Origin: Bryobacteraceae bacterium
Lineage (GTDB): Bacteria; Acidobacteriota; Terriglobia; Bryobacterales; Bryobacteraceae
Assembly (NCBI GenBank): GCA_025350445.1
Contig: JANXXV010000135.1
Span: 1 to 8,155 of the forward strand
Reading direction: 5' to 3'
Length of the DNA: 8,155 nt
This document shows, in pieces, positions 1 to 6,205 of the stretch. The position numbers were made by a program, and so were the translations under genes. Below the pieces are notes generated by a model that ran no database searches, had not been told where the DNA came from, and saw only the letters and a program-made list of their open reading frames with translations. Within the stretch, counting starts at the first letter, position 1. Every line of letters starts with the position of its first letter.

Positions 1-243
1 GCTGACCTCAATGCCGCTTTGGCCGTACTTCTTGAATTCGAACGGCGAACGCATCAACGTTCCCTTCTCCTGCTTCGCCGCCTTATCGTCGCCGGGCATC
101 GATGAACCGTGATACTTTTCGAGCGCTACCTTGCGGTCGAAAGTGTCCACCTGCGAAGGGCCGCCATTCAGGAACAGGAAGATAACGTGCTTCGCCGGAT
201 TTCCGTGGAAAGTCGAACAAGCCTTCGCAAACATCATAAGCAT
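1..243 (-). CDS. DUF1501 family protein, N-terminal part (cut by left edge)
   Basis: The reverse strand reads 81 codons from ATG at 243-241 to the window edge and is still open there. The signature of the DUF1501 N-terminus is clear: [18 protein letters not shown], then KYHG, then [16 protein letters not shown] at the edge. DUF1501 proteins have an alkaline-phosphatase/sulfatase-like fold, are usually Tat-exported and have no established reaction; they are abundant in Acidobacteriota and Planctomycetota. Only about 14 residues precede the conserved HVIFLFL strand, and no Tat signal or hydrophobic segment is visible, although the family normally has one. An in-frame TGA lies at 315-313, so the frame cannot extend far. 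There is no clear Shine-Dalgarno before 243, and ATGs at 237 and 234 are alternatives. The gene follows the receptor gene on the same strand after 146 bases. The family is certain; the start and whether it is intact are not. Confidence 0.85.
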   Translation of the reverse strand, partial: MLMMFAKACSTFHGNPAKHVIFLFLNGGPSQVDTFDRKVALEKYHGSSMPGDDKAAKQEKGTLMRSPFEFKKYGQSGIEVS

Positions 244-389
244 TTCAGAACAGAAACTACGATTGAGCGGGGCGTTGTCGTGTTGAGATCGAATACGACA
301 AGCCACCTGCAATCATCGTCGAGACATCAAGACGCGTGAGTGCTCTCAATCACGGAATCTGCGGCAGCGCGGTTATCCGCCTTTGATGC
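244..389. other. Intergenic region between receptor stop and DUF1501 start
   Basis: These 146 bases contain no convincing gene. Two short inverted repeats are present on the receptor's downstream side: GCGG-TTAT-CCGC at 369-380 and TGAG-TGCT-CTCA at 337-348. Neither has a following T-run, so neither is called a terminator. On the minus strand, ATG-TCT-CGA-CGA-TGA at 327-313 spells M-S-R-R-stop in the DUF1501 frame. This could be the wreck of a Tat leader. Confidence 0.4.
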
Positions 390-3300
390 TTAGAACTCGA
401 TACGGACACCGCCTTGATACTGGCGCGGGAGCAGAGTCGAGGTCGACCGCCCAAAGTTGCTGCTGGACAAATCGGAGACTGGGGCATTGAGATTCACATG
501 GTTCAGAGCGTTATAGGAATCCAGCCGGATGCCCAGATGCACCCGCTCCGTGATCGTGAAACGCTTGCCGAGCGAGAAGTCGACTTCCGCAAATCCCGGG
601 CCCCGGAACGTATTGCGTCCGAGATTTCCGTCCGCGCCGGGCGTCGGGACCGGGAACACCGATGCTGGAAAGATGCCGTTAAGGAACTGTGCGCGCGTGT
701 AACCGGCCGAAGCGAGCGGGGTCAGCGGCGCATTCGGACGATCGCCGGCGGTGCCATCCCGATTGTAGTCGCCGGCGGGATTCGCTCCGTTCGAAACCGT
801 GAATGGGTACCCGCTCTGGAAAATGGCAAATCCGCTCAACTGCCATCCACCCAGGAGCGACGCGGCAAGACCAGTCTTCCCGCGGAGAATCGGCAACTCC
901 CATAGGCTGTTCAGCGAGAGGCGGTGCGACACGTCAAAGCCGGCCAGCGCGCGATCAAGCCGGCGATTGCCCGCATCCAGATAGTTCTGCCCGTTTGTAA
1001 GGGTGTCGGCGTCGTCCATAGCTTTGCTGAACGTGTATACGCCCTGGATGCTGAAGCCATTCCGGAAGGAGCGCTTCACGTGAAGGTTGAACGCATTGTA
1101 GAACGAGTTGGAACCCGACGAAATGAAATTCACGGCCGAAAAATAGGGGTTCAGGCCGTGATAGGAGCCGTCGGCGAGCAGGTCGCCGCGGAAGCGGTTC
1201 ACATTTGTGTTTTCGTACAGATGGTGTCCGGCCGAGCCGGTGTAGTCCGCTTCTACAACAATGCGCCACGGCACTTCGCGCTGCACTCCGAAGAACCAGT
1301 TGTGCGTGTAGGCCTGCTTCAGATTGGGGTCGGTGGCCAAGATCGCCACACGAACACCTTTGATGCCGTTGGCCACATTCGTGCCCAGTTGGAGCGACCG
1401 GTCGAGAGGGAAACCAAGGTAGGGTTTTGCGGGATCGCCTAACGCATAGGTGAATGACGTTCCGAACTGCGGGCCGACCGTCGCGGTAGCGCGAAGCGGC
1501 GGATCGTTGCGAAAATCGAGGATCGGCGTCATAAATAGACGATCATAGGCGATACCATAGCCGCCCCGGATTGAGGTCTTCCCTTTGCCATCAGGATCGA
1601 AGGCAAATCCGAATCGCGGGACAATAGTGCCGGGGGATGGCGGAAACAGATGGTCGACGGTTTGGATTGTGGCGTTGGCGAGCCGTTCGTTAAAACCGCT
1701 ACCGGAACCGAACACAATATTTCGAAGGAGACCGTTGATCTCGCTTGGCGACTGATAGTTTTCGTAACGGATGCCGAGGTTCAGCGTCAGCTTCCGGGTT
1801 ACTTTCCAATCGTCATTCACGAACAGAGACCACTCGTAGTTTCGAAGCCCGACCCGGTTCACGGCCGGCAGTCCCGTCTGGGGATCGACGAGCCGCGTTT
1901 CCTGGAAGGGTGAGTCGGCGGCAAACGTTAGGAGACTCGTAAACGAATAGCTCGGGATGAAGTTGCTGGTGTTGATGGAATTCGACCGAACCCTGCGCAA
2001 CTCGGCGCCGAACTTCAGCGTATGGGAGCCACGAACCCAGGACAGAACATCCTTATAGTTGAAGTTGGTCTGGAAGTACCCGGACGGAAAGCCGCTGGTG
2101 CTGAACCCGCTAATGGAGGTCACGCTGATTGACGGTATCTGCGCGTTCGGAGGAAAATCGTTCTTGCCGACCACACGCATCATGCTGCCGCGCAGTTCGT
2201 TGAGCATCGTGGGACTAAAAATGTGGGTCTCATTGAGGCTGATAAAAGTACTGAACTCATGGCCGGGACGGTTAAATGCCGGCCGGATGCCGCCGTTCAG
2301 CGTATCCGCCCAGGTTCGATAGAAAGCGCCGTAGACCGTGTCTTTCCCGGGCCGCAACTGGTGGTCGATCCGGCCATTGAACTGCTGGCCGTTGCGAAAA
2401 GCGGCGGGTGCGAAGGACGCATTCCCGAAGGCAAGAAATCCAGCGGGAAGCGATATACCCGGCTGGCCCGCAGCCGGGTTGGCGATGGTCTTGAAACTGG
2501 ATGTCGGGTCCACTGCGGGTCTTCCCGTGGCCAGGACTTTGGCCGCGATGGAGTTCGGAGCGTTGGCGGCGACGTAATCGCGGAACTGAGCCGTTTCGAC
2601 GGTAAAAATTTGACCTCGGGCACCGGACTGACGCAGTCCTTCGTAGGAGGTGAAAAAGAAAGTCCGCTTCCGAATCACCGGACCACCAACGTAGTATCCG
2701 AACTCATTTCGCCGGAAGACCGACGTCCTGGCTTCGAATTCATTCCGGCTTGAAAGCGTATTGTTTTCGAAAAACTCCGTAGCGCCGCCGTGGAAGCTGT
2801 TAGTTCCGGATTTGGTTATCAACTCGATCTGACCACCACTGCTTCGGCCATTCACAGCCGAGAAATTGTTCGAGACCACGCGAACTTCGGCGATGGAGTC
2901 GGGATTCGGCGTGAGGTTGGCCACGCCCCCGCGCGCCGCCGAGTTCACGCTGCTGTCGTCGAGCGAGTACGAATTAGATTCAACGCGCTGCCCGGAAGCA
3001 TAGACTTCGGGTTGATTCTCGGCCGCGAATCCGTCGTTGTTCGCTCCCCCGCCGCCCGCTCCGAAGGTGGCCGCGACGCCTCGTCCGCTCACGCCAGGCT
3101 GCAACGCCAGCAGGTTGAAGAGATTCCGTCCGTTGAGCGGCATTTCCTTCAGTTGCTGCGTATCAATCTGACCTGAAACCCTTCCCTGCTCGGTTTCTAC
3201 CTGCGGCGTTTGCGACTCGACAGTGACCTTTTCACTGACTGTACCAACCTCGAGAGTGAAGTTCACTCGCGCCGTTTCACTGGCCGCGAGTCGGACATCG

Positions 3301-3569
3301 GTCTGCTCAGCCAGCCGAAATCCGGCAAGTTCCACCGAAACCGTATACCGGCCGAGGCCGAGGTTCACAACGCGATAAAAACCCTCGCCCGATGTCGTGA
3401 TGGTGCGCGCGACACCTGTGCCATTGTTGGTAACCGTAATGTTCGCCCCCGGCGCGACGGCGCCGGTACTGTCGACCACATTGCCCTCAATGGAACTGCT
3501 GAACTGCGCATGGACGCAGAAAGGAAGAAGAAAGGCAAAGACGAGCGCGGCAGAGCGGGAAAGGTGCAT
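390..3569 (-). CDS. Oar-like TonB-dependent outer-membrane receptor with carboxypeptidase-regulatory domain
   Basis: This 1,059-residue protein is an outer-membrane beta-barrel of the large TonB-dependent receptor group expanded in Acidobacteriota. The group imports ligands too big for porins, powered by TonB-ExbBD. Residues 1-22 form a signal peptide (basic start, LVFAFLLPF core, cleavage near VHAQ). Residues ~26-110 are a carboxypeptidase-regulatory-like beta-sandwich. The plug follows at ~120-255 and contains PLNGRN (144-149) and GGQIELITKSGTNSFHG (245-261). The rest is barrel, ending in the aromatic terminus RIEF typical of outer-membrane proteins. I chose ATG 3569 over ATG 3584 because a perfect GGAGGT (3582-3577) sits 7 bases before it and the signal peptide begins there; ATG 3584 has no ribosome site. 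The gene is divergent from the enolase-superfamily/kduI operon. The substrate cannot be read from sequence, but the context suggests a uronate-containing saccharide. No disruption is visible. Confidence 0.95.
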   Translation of the reverse strand: MHLSRSAALVFAFLLPFCVHAQFSSSIEGNVVDSTGAVAPGANITVTNNGTGVARTITTSGEGFYRVVNLGLGRYTVSVELAGFRLAEQTDVRLAASETARVNFTLEVGTVSEKVTVESQTPQVETEQGRVSGQIDTQQLKEMPLNGRNLFNLLALQPGVSGRGVAATFGAGGGGANNDGFAAENQPEVYASGQRVESNSYSLDDSSVNSAARGGVANLTPNPDSIAEVRVVSNNFSAVNGRSSGGQIELITKSGTNSFHGGATEFFENNTLSSRNEFEARTSVFRRNEFGYYVGGPVIRKRTFFFTSYEGLRQSGARGQIFTVETAQFRDYVAANAPNSIAAKVLATGRPAVDPTSSFKTIANPAAGQPGISLPAGFLAFGNASFAPAAFRNGQQFNGRIDHQLRPGKDTVYGAFYRTWADTLNGGIRPAFNRPGHEFSTFISLNETHIFSPTMLNELRGSMMRVVGKNDFPPNAQIPSISVTSISGFSTSGFPSGYFQTNFNYKDVLSWVRGSHTLKFGAELRRVRSNSINTSNFIPSYSFTSLLTFAADSPFQETRLVDPQTGLPAVNRVGLRNYEWSLFVNDDWKVTRKLTLNLGIRYENYQSPSEINGLLRNIVFGSGSGFNERLANATIQTVDHLFPPSPGTIVPRFGFAFDPDGKGKTSIRGGYGIAYDRLFMTPILDFRNDPPLRATATVGPQFGTSFTYALGDPAKPYLGFPLDRSLQLGTNVANGIKGVRVAILATDPNLKQAYTHNWFFGVQREVPWRIVVEADYTGSAGHHLYENTNVNRFRGDLLADGSYHGLNPYFSAVNFISSGSNSFYNAFNLHVKRSFRNGFSIQGVYTFSKAMDDADTLTNGQNYLDAGNRRLDRALAGFDVSHRLSLNSLWELPILRGKTGLAASLLGGWQLSGFAIFQSGYPFTVSNGANPAGDYNRDGTAGDRPNAPLTPLASAGYTRAQFLNGIFPASVFPVPTPGADGNLGRNTFRGPGFAEVDFSLGKRFTITERVHLGIRLDSYNALNHVNLNAPVSDLSSSNFGRSTSTLLPRQYQGGVRIEF

Positions 3570-3576
3570 GCTTGGA

Positions 3577-3582
3577 ACCTCC
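3577..3582 (-). promoter_or_regulatory. Shine-Dalgarno deciding the receptor start
   Basis: The reverse strand reads GGAGGT, followed by 7 bases and then ATG at 3569. The more upstream ATG (3584) lies almost on top of this site and has no purine-rich run of its own, so translation should begin at 3569. Confidence 0.8.
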
Positions 3583-3599
3583 ATCGATACTACTGAATA

Positions 3600-3628
3600 T
3601 TTTTAACCTCTTTCCCGGAGTGTGTCAA
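3600..3628 (-). promoter_or_regulatory. Sigma70-type promoter of the receptor gene
   Basis: On the minus strand a perfect -35 TTGACA (3628-3623) is followed by a 17-base spacer and TAAAAA (3605-3600), four of six matches to TATAAT. Transcription would start near 3593, giving a leader of about 24 bases that just accommodates the GGAGGT site. This also argues against the ATG at 3584, which would be about 8 bases from the transcript end. This is a prediction from sequence only. Confidence 0.6.
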
Positions 3629-3658
3629 GGGTCGGTTTCGTATTTTTTACGGTAACGG

Positions 3659-3671
3659 TTCACGATGTGAA
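3659..3671. promoter_or_regulatory. Inverted repeat, candidate operator 1
   Basis: TTCAC-GAT-GTGAA is a perfect 5+3+5 inverted repeat between the two divergent promoters, about 30 bases upstream of the receptor -35. It shares its core and spacer length with the longer repeat at 3689-3715, with 37 bases between centres. The repetition of the same core makes a real protein-binding site more likely than either repeat alone would. Confidence 0.55.
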
Positions 3672-3688
3672 ATGCTAAAGCAAATACC

Positions 3689-3715
3689 CAGTTGGTTCAC
3701 TATGTGAACCAACTG
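3689..3715. promoter_or_regulatory. Long inverted repeat, candidate operator 2
   Basis: Two perfect 12-base arms, CAGTTGGTTCAC and GTGAACCAACTG, flank a 3-base TAT spacer. The core TTCAC-N3-GTGAA is the same as at 3659-3671. The site ends 13 bases before the -35 of the plus-strand operon, so it is well placed for an activator of that operon or a looping repressor of both genes. It has no T-run and does not lie behind a gene, so it is not a terminator. The IclR regulator at 6202-6972 is the only transcription factor in the window and is the likely binder; that link is inference. Confidence 0.7.
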
Positions 3716-3728
3716 ATTTCGGAAACGC

Positions 3729-3758
3729 TTGACACGCGTCCCGGATTCGTGGTTTAAG
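3729..3758 (+). promoter_or_regulatory. Sigma70-type promoter of the enolase-superfamily/kduI operon
   Basis: A perfect -35 TTGACA (3729-3734) is followed by an 18-base spacer and TTTAAG (3753-3758), four of six matches to TATAAT. The predicted start near 3765 leaves a leader of about 27 bases. That leader contains AAAGGAG (3778-3784), 7 bases before ATG 3792. Confidence 0.55.
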
Positions 3759-3791
3759 TGGTAGGCGGAACAGATAGAAAGGAGTATTCAC

Positions 3792-5051
3792 ATGGACCGA
3801 CGTCACTTCCTCGCCGCCCTCGGAGCGGCACCCTTTGCCGCTCCGGCGGTGTCCAGCATGGCCAGCGGGGCAAAGGCGCCGGCGCGCATCACGCGAATCC
3901 GGCTCTCCACTCTCGAGGGGCGTTTCCACAAATTCGTCGCAATGAATGCGTACGATAAGACGCCTAAAGGCCATACCTACCAGCACACTCTCATCCGCAT
4001 CGAAACAGACCAGGGAGTGGAGGGAATCGGCGCTGGAACGTATGCGATTGCCGACGGGACGTATGCCGCTTCTCTCAAGCCGCTGATCGGAGCAAATCCG
4101 CTCGAACTCTATCGCATGGACGGCGGCCGCATAGCCGGACGTAGTCGCGCTTATGCGGATCTGCTGGCGAAGCATCGCCATCTGGATGGCCCGCTGTTTG
4201 ACCTGATAGGGAAGCTCACCGGCAAACCCGCCTGGCAGTTGATCGGCGATTCCGTGCGGGAGAAGGTCCCGGTTTACGACGGCACGCTGTACTTCAGCGA
4301 TGTCTGGTTTCACGACCGCGGAGTGAAGGCCGTGGTAGAAGAGTGCCAAGAGGCGGTGCAATCGGGATACCGCGGCGTGAAGATCAAGGCTGGCCGCGGC
4401 GACAAATGGATGCAGCGGAAAGCCGGCGACGATCGGGATATCGCGGTGGTTCACGCGGTGAGGGAAGCAATCGGCCCAAACACCATGTTCATGGTGGATC
4501 CGAACTACGGATACCGCAATCAGTTCGAAGCAGCCTGGCGCTTCTTGTGGGAGACGCGCGACGCAAGGCTTTATTGGATGGAGGAAATCTTTCCAGAGAC
4601 AGTGGCAGACTACGCGAAACTCCGTGCCAAAATGGCGGAAGCCGGCATGAAGACCCTGATCGCAGCGGGCGAGCATATGCGCGACATTGCGGCGTTCGAC
4701 CCGTATCTAAAACCCACTCGACTGATGGATGTACTCCAACTCGACATCCGGCAGGGCGGCTTTCTGGACAATGCCGAGGTGGCAAGAATGGCGAGCGCCG
4801 CGGGAGGAGTTGCCATACCACATAACTGGGCTTCGCAAATCGGCACCATAATGGGGGTGCAACTGTCGCGCGCGATGCAGTCGGTCCCGATGGCGGAGAG
4901 CGACCGCTCCACGTGCGATGTGCTGATCACCGATGAGTACAAATTCCAGGACGGCACCATTTCCGCACCGTCAAAGCCTGGATTGGCGATCGGAATCGAT
5001 GAAGATGTCTACAAGATGAAGTGTCTGCGGTCTGAGATCGTTGTTGCGTGA
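3792..5051 (+). CDS. Tat-exported mandelate racemase/muconate lactonizing enzyme family protein (probable sugar-acid dehydratase or epimerase)
   Basis: This is a 419-residue member of the enolase superfamily, whose enzymes abstract the proton alpha to a carboxylate with Mg2+ bound in a TIM barrel. A Tat-type leader, RRHFL at residues 3-7 followed by an alanine-rich stretch to ~26, predicts periplasmic export. The capping domain spans ~31-150 and the barrel ~160-370. Visible catalytic positions are the KxK pair K197/K199, metal ligands D236, E264 or E265, and E294 (in AAGEHM), and the D318-H344 dyad (LDIRQGG and IPHNW). This KxK plus Asp-His layout is that of the mandelate racemase subgroup, which includes many aldonate and aldarate dehydratases. 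The substrate is not readable from sequence. A good AAAGGAG ribosome site supports the start. kduI follows after 3 bases, so the pair is an operon, which points to uronate-type sugar acids. The export of a typically cytosolic enzyme type is notable. Confidence 0.9.
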   Translation: MDRRHFLAALGAAPFAAPAVSSMASGAKAPARITRIRLSTLEGRFHKFVAMNAYDKTPKGHTYQHTLIRIETDQGVEGIGAGTYAIADGTYAASLKPLIGANPLELYRMDGGRIAGRSRAYADLLAKHRHLDGPLFDLIGKLTGKPAWQLIGDSVREKVPVYDGTLYFSDVWFHDRGVKAVVEECQEAVQSGYRGVKIKAGRGDKWMQRKAGDDRDIAVVHAVREAIGPNTMFMVDPNYGYRNQFEAAWRFLWETRDARLYWMEEIFPETVADYAKLRAKMAEAGMKTLIAAGEHMRDIAAFDPYLKPTRLMDVLQLDIRQGGFLDNAEVARMASAAGGVAIPHNWASQIGTIMGVQLSRAMQSVPMAESDRSTCDVLITDEYKFQDGTISAPSKPGLAIGIDEDVYKMKCLRSEIVVA

Positions 5052-5054
5052 ACG

Positions 5055-5876
5055 ATGAAAACCGTGAACAGTCCCGGCCCCTCAGGGTTCGAGCGTTTGA
5101 GCACAGAGGAACTCCGCCGGCAATACCTGCTAAACGGCCTATTTGAACCGGGCCACATCAACCTGATTGCAACCACCCTCGATCGGCTGATCGTGGGCGG
5201 TATCGTCCCAGAGCCGGAGCTGTCTCTCGAAGCAGAGCCTGCACTCCGGGCCGACTTCTTCAACCAGCGACGCGAAACCGGCGTCATCAATATCGGAGCG
5301 CCAGGCGAGATCGCGGTTGACGGACTCACCTACTCAGTGGGCTCGCGCGAGTGCCTCTATATCGGGATGGGTGCGCGCGACATCCGGTTCAGGAGCCTCG
5401 ACGGTGTCAAGGCCGAGTTTTATCTGCTCAGCTGTCCGGCCCACCGCGAACTGCCGACGCAGCTGGCCACTCACCGCGATGCGAAGGTTGTCGAGACCGG
5501 CGACCTCTGTCATGCGTCGAAGCGGCGGATCATTCGCTACATCCATGAAGATGGCATCCAGAGTTGCCAACTGGTAATGGGATATACGGAACTGATGCAA
5601 GGCAGTGTTTGGAACACATGGCCTGCTCATACTCACGAGCGTCGATCAGAGATCTACTTGTATTTCGACCTCAAGGAGGGGCTTGTGACTCACTTTCTTG
5701 GCGAGCCCACGCAGACGCGTCATTTGGTGGTGCGGGATCGCGAGGCGGCGTTGTCGCCTCCGTGGTCCATTCACAGCGGGGTAGGAACGTGCTCTTATCG
5801 GTTCATATGGGGCATGGCGGGCGAGAATCGGACGTTCGAGGATATGGATCCGATCGACGAGCGGAAGTTCGCGTGA
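5055..5876 (+). CDS. kduI: 5-dehydro-4-deoxy-D-glucuronate isomerase
   Basis: KduI interconverts 5-dehydro-4-deoxy-D-glucuronate, the unsaturated-uronate product of pectin and related polysaccharide lyases, and 3-deoxy-D-glycero-2,5-hexodiulosonate in the cytoplasm. KduD then reduces the product toward KDG. The 273-residue length is close to the E. coli enzyme as I recall it, and similarity runs end to end: DRLIVGGI (43-50), RRETGVINIGAPG (72-84), CQLVMGYTEL (171-180), WNTWPAHTHERRSEIY (186-201) and SPPWSIHSGVGT (234-245). The zinc ligands of the cupin fold are present: H192, H194, E199 and H240. No signal peptide is seen. The start lies 3 bases after the previous stop (TGA-ACG-ATG) without a clear Shine-Dalgarno, so reinitiation coupled to the upstream gene is likely. 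The stop overlaps a possible GTG start of the following fragment (GTGA). Confidence 0.96.
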   Translation: MKTVNSPGPSGFERLSTEELRRQYLLNGLFEPGHINLIATTLDRLIVGGIVPEPELSLEAEPALRADFFNQRRETGVINIGAPGEIAVDGLTYSVGSRECLYIGMGARDIRFRSLDGVKAEFYLLSCPAHRELPTQLATHRDAKVVETGDLCHASKRRIIRYIHEDGIQSCQLVMGYTELMQGSVWNTWPAHTHERRSEIYLYFDLKEGLVTHFLGEPTQTRHLVVRDREAALSPPWSIHSGVGTCSYRFIWGMAGENRTFEDMDPIDERKFA

Positions 5877-6205
5877 GACTGCCGCTCTCCTTCGCGATTG
5901 AAGCTGGATGCTTCGCAGCCACCGTACCATTCAACGAGCCGCAATGGAGGCCCGGACCGGTGAACCTCGCATCCATAGCGGACGAGATCGCAGTCACGTG
6001 GCCGGACGGCAGCCGCAAAACCTGGCCGGGGCGATTTTCACCCGGTCCCAGGAGACGCTGCGATCCACTCGCGCATTCGGCGGGTCGATGGGGCCGGCCC
6101 ACACACCTGCAGGGTGTGGCGCTGTTCCTGGCTTCAGAAGCCTCCGATTACGTGAACGGAGCCATGCTGGTTGTGGACGGCGGCGGACTCGGCCGCTGGG
6201 GTTAG
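5873..6205 (+). pseudogene. kduD: Composite ORF ending in a KduD-like short-chain dehydrogenase tail
   Basis: This 110-codon frame can start at GTG 5873, which overlaps the kduI stop as GTGA, and ends at TAG 6203-6205. Residues ~64-110 match the C-terminus of KduD-type dehydrogenases (2-dehydro-3-deoxy-D-gluconate 5-dehydrogenase): SAGRWGRP, GVALFLASEASDYVNG and VVDGGGLGR. A full enzyme is about 250 residues. The Rossmann nucleotide motif (TGxxxGIG) and the catalytic Ser and YxxxK are all missing, so it cannot be an active dehydrogenase. KduD catalyses the step after KduI and is commonly encoded beside it. The best reading is a kduI-kduD operon that lost about 200 codons of kduD internally while keeping the original stop. 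Residues before ~60 do not resemble KduD. Whether the short fused frame is translated is unknown. Confidence 0.75.
5960..6034 (+). other. Possible ASPIC/UnbV-domain relic
   Basis: In the same frame as the KduD tail, residues ~30-54 of the composite ORF include ADEIAVTWPDGSRKTWPG. This resembles the strand-turn of ASPIC/UnbV domains (CRTAC1-like proteins, common in Acidobacteriota), where a V-x-V-x-WP-x-G core is characteristic. Only about 25 residues match, and the usual HFGLG-like lead-in is present at best as PVNLAS. If correct, it is a fragment of an unrelated gene brought next to the kduD tail by deletion or recombination. It could also be chance. Confidence 0.35.

Noticed and set aside
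369..380. Hairpin GCGG-TTAT-CCGC after the receptor stop as a terminator
   Set aside because: The stem is only 4 bp and no T-run follows on the receptor strand.
1074..1085. Perfect palindrome CTTCACGTGAAG
   Set aside because: It lies deep in the receptor coding sequence, lacks the 3-base spacer of the candidate operators and is explained by codons for conserved protein sequence.
924..1442. A 172-codon plus-strand frame inside the receptor gene
   Set aside because: It is antisense to the conserved barrel region of the receptor, with no ribosome site or recognisable domain. Similar shadows occur at 414-905 and 2223-2753.
3254..3268. Inverted repeat GAGTGAA-G-TTCACTC
   Set aside because: It is inside receptor codons ~101-106, and its half-sites have the opposite orientation and spacing to the operator core. 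An internal regulatory role is possible but unsupported.
3570..3584. ATG at 3584 as receptor start
   Set aside because: It has no Shine-Dalgarno and would sit about 8 bases from the predicted transcript start. The GGAGGT at 3582-3577 is spaced for ATG 3569, where the signal peptide begins.
3675..4676. A 333-codon open frame on the minus strand opposite the enolase-superfamily gene
   Set aside because: It lies almost wholly antisense to a well-supported gene, its product shows no family motif (many scattered His, Arg and Cys), and it runs across the operator region. It is explained by the codon bias of the plus-strand gene.
5564..5872. Extension of the kduD-tail frame upstream through kduI to ATG 5564
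   Set aside because: This part overlaps the conserved zinc-binding half of kduI in another frame and encodes nothing dehydrogenase-like. Only the part after 5873 is meaningful.
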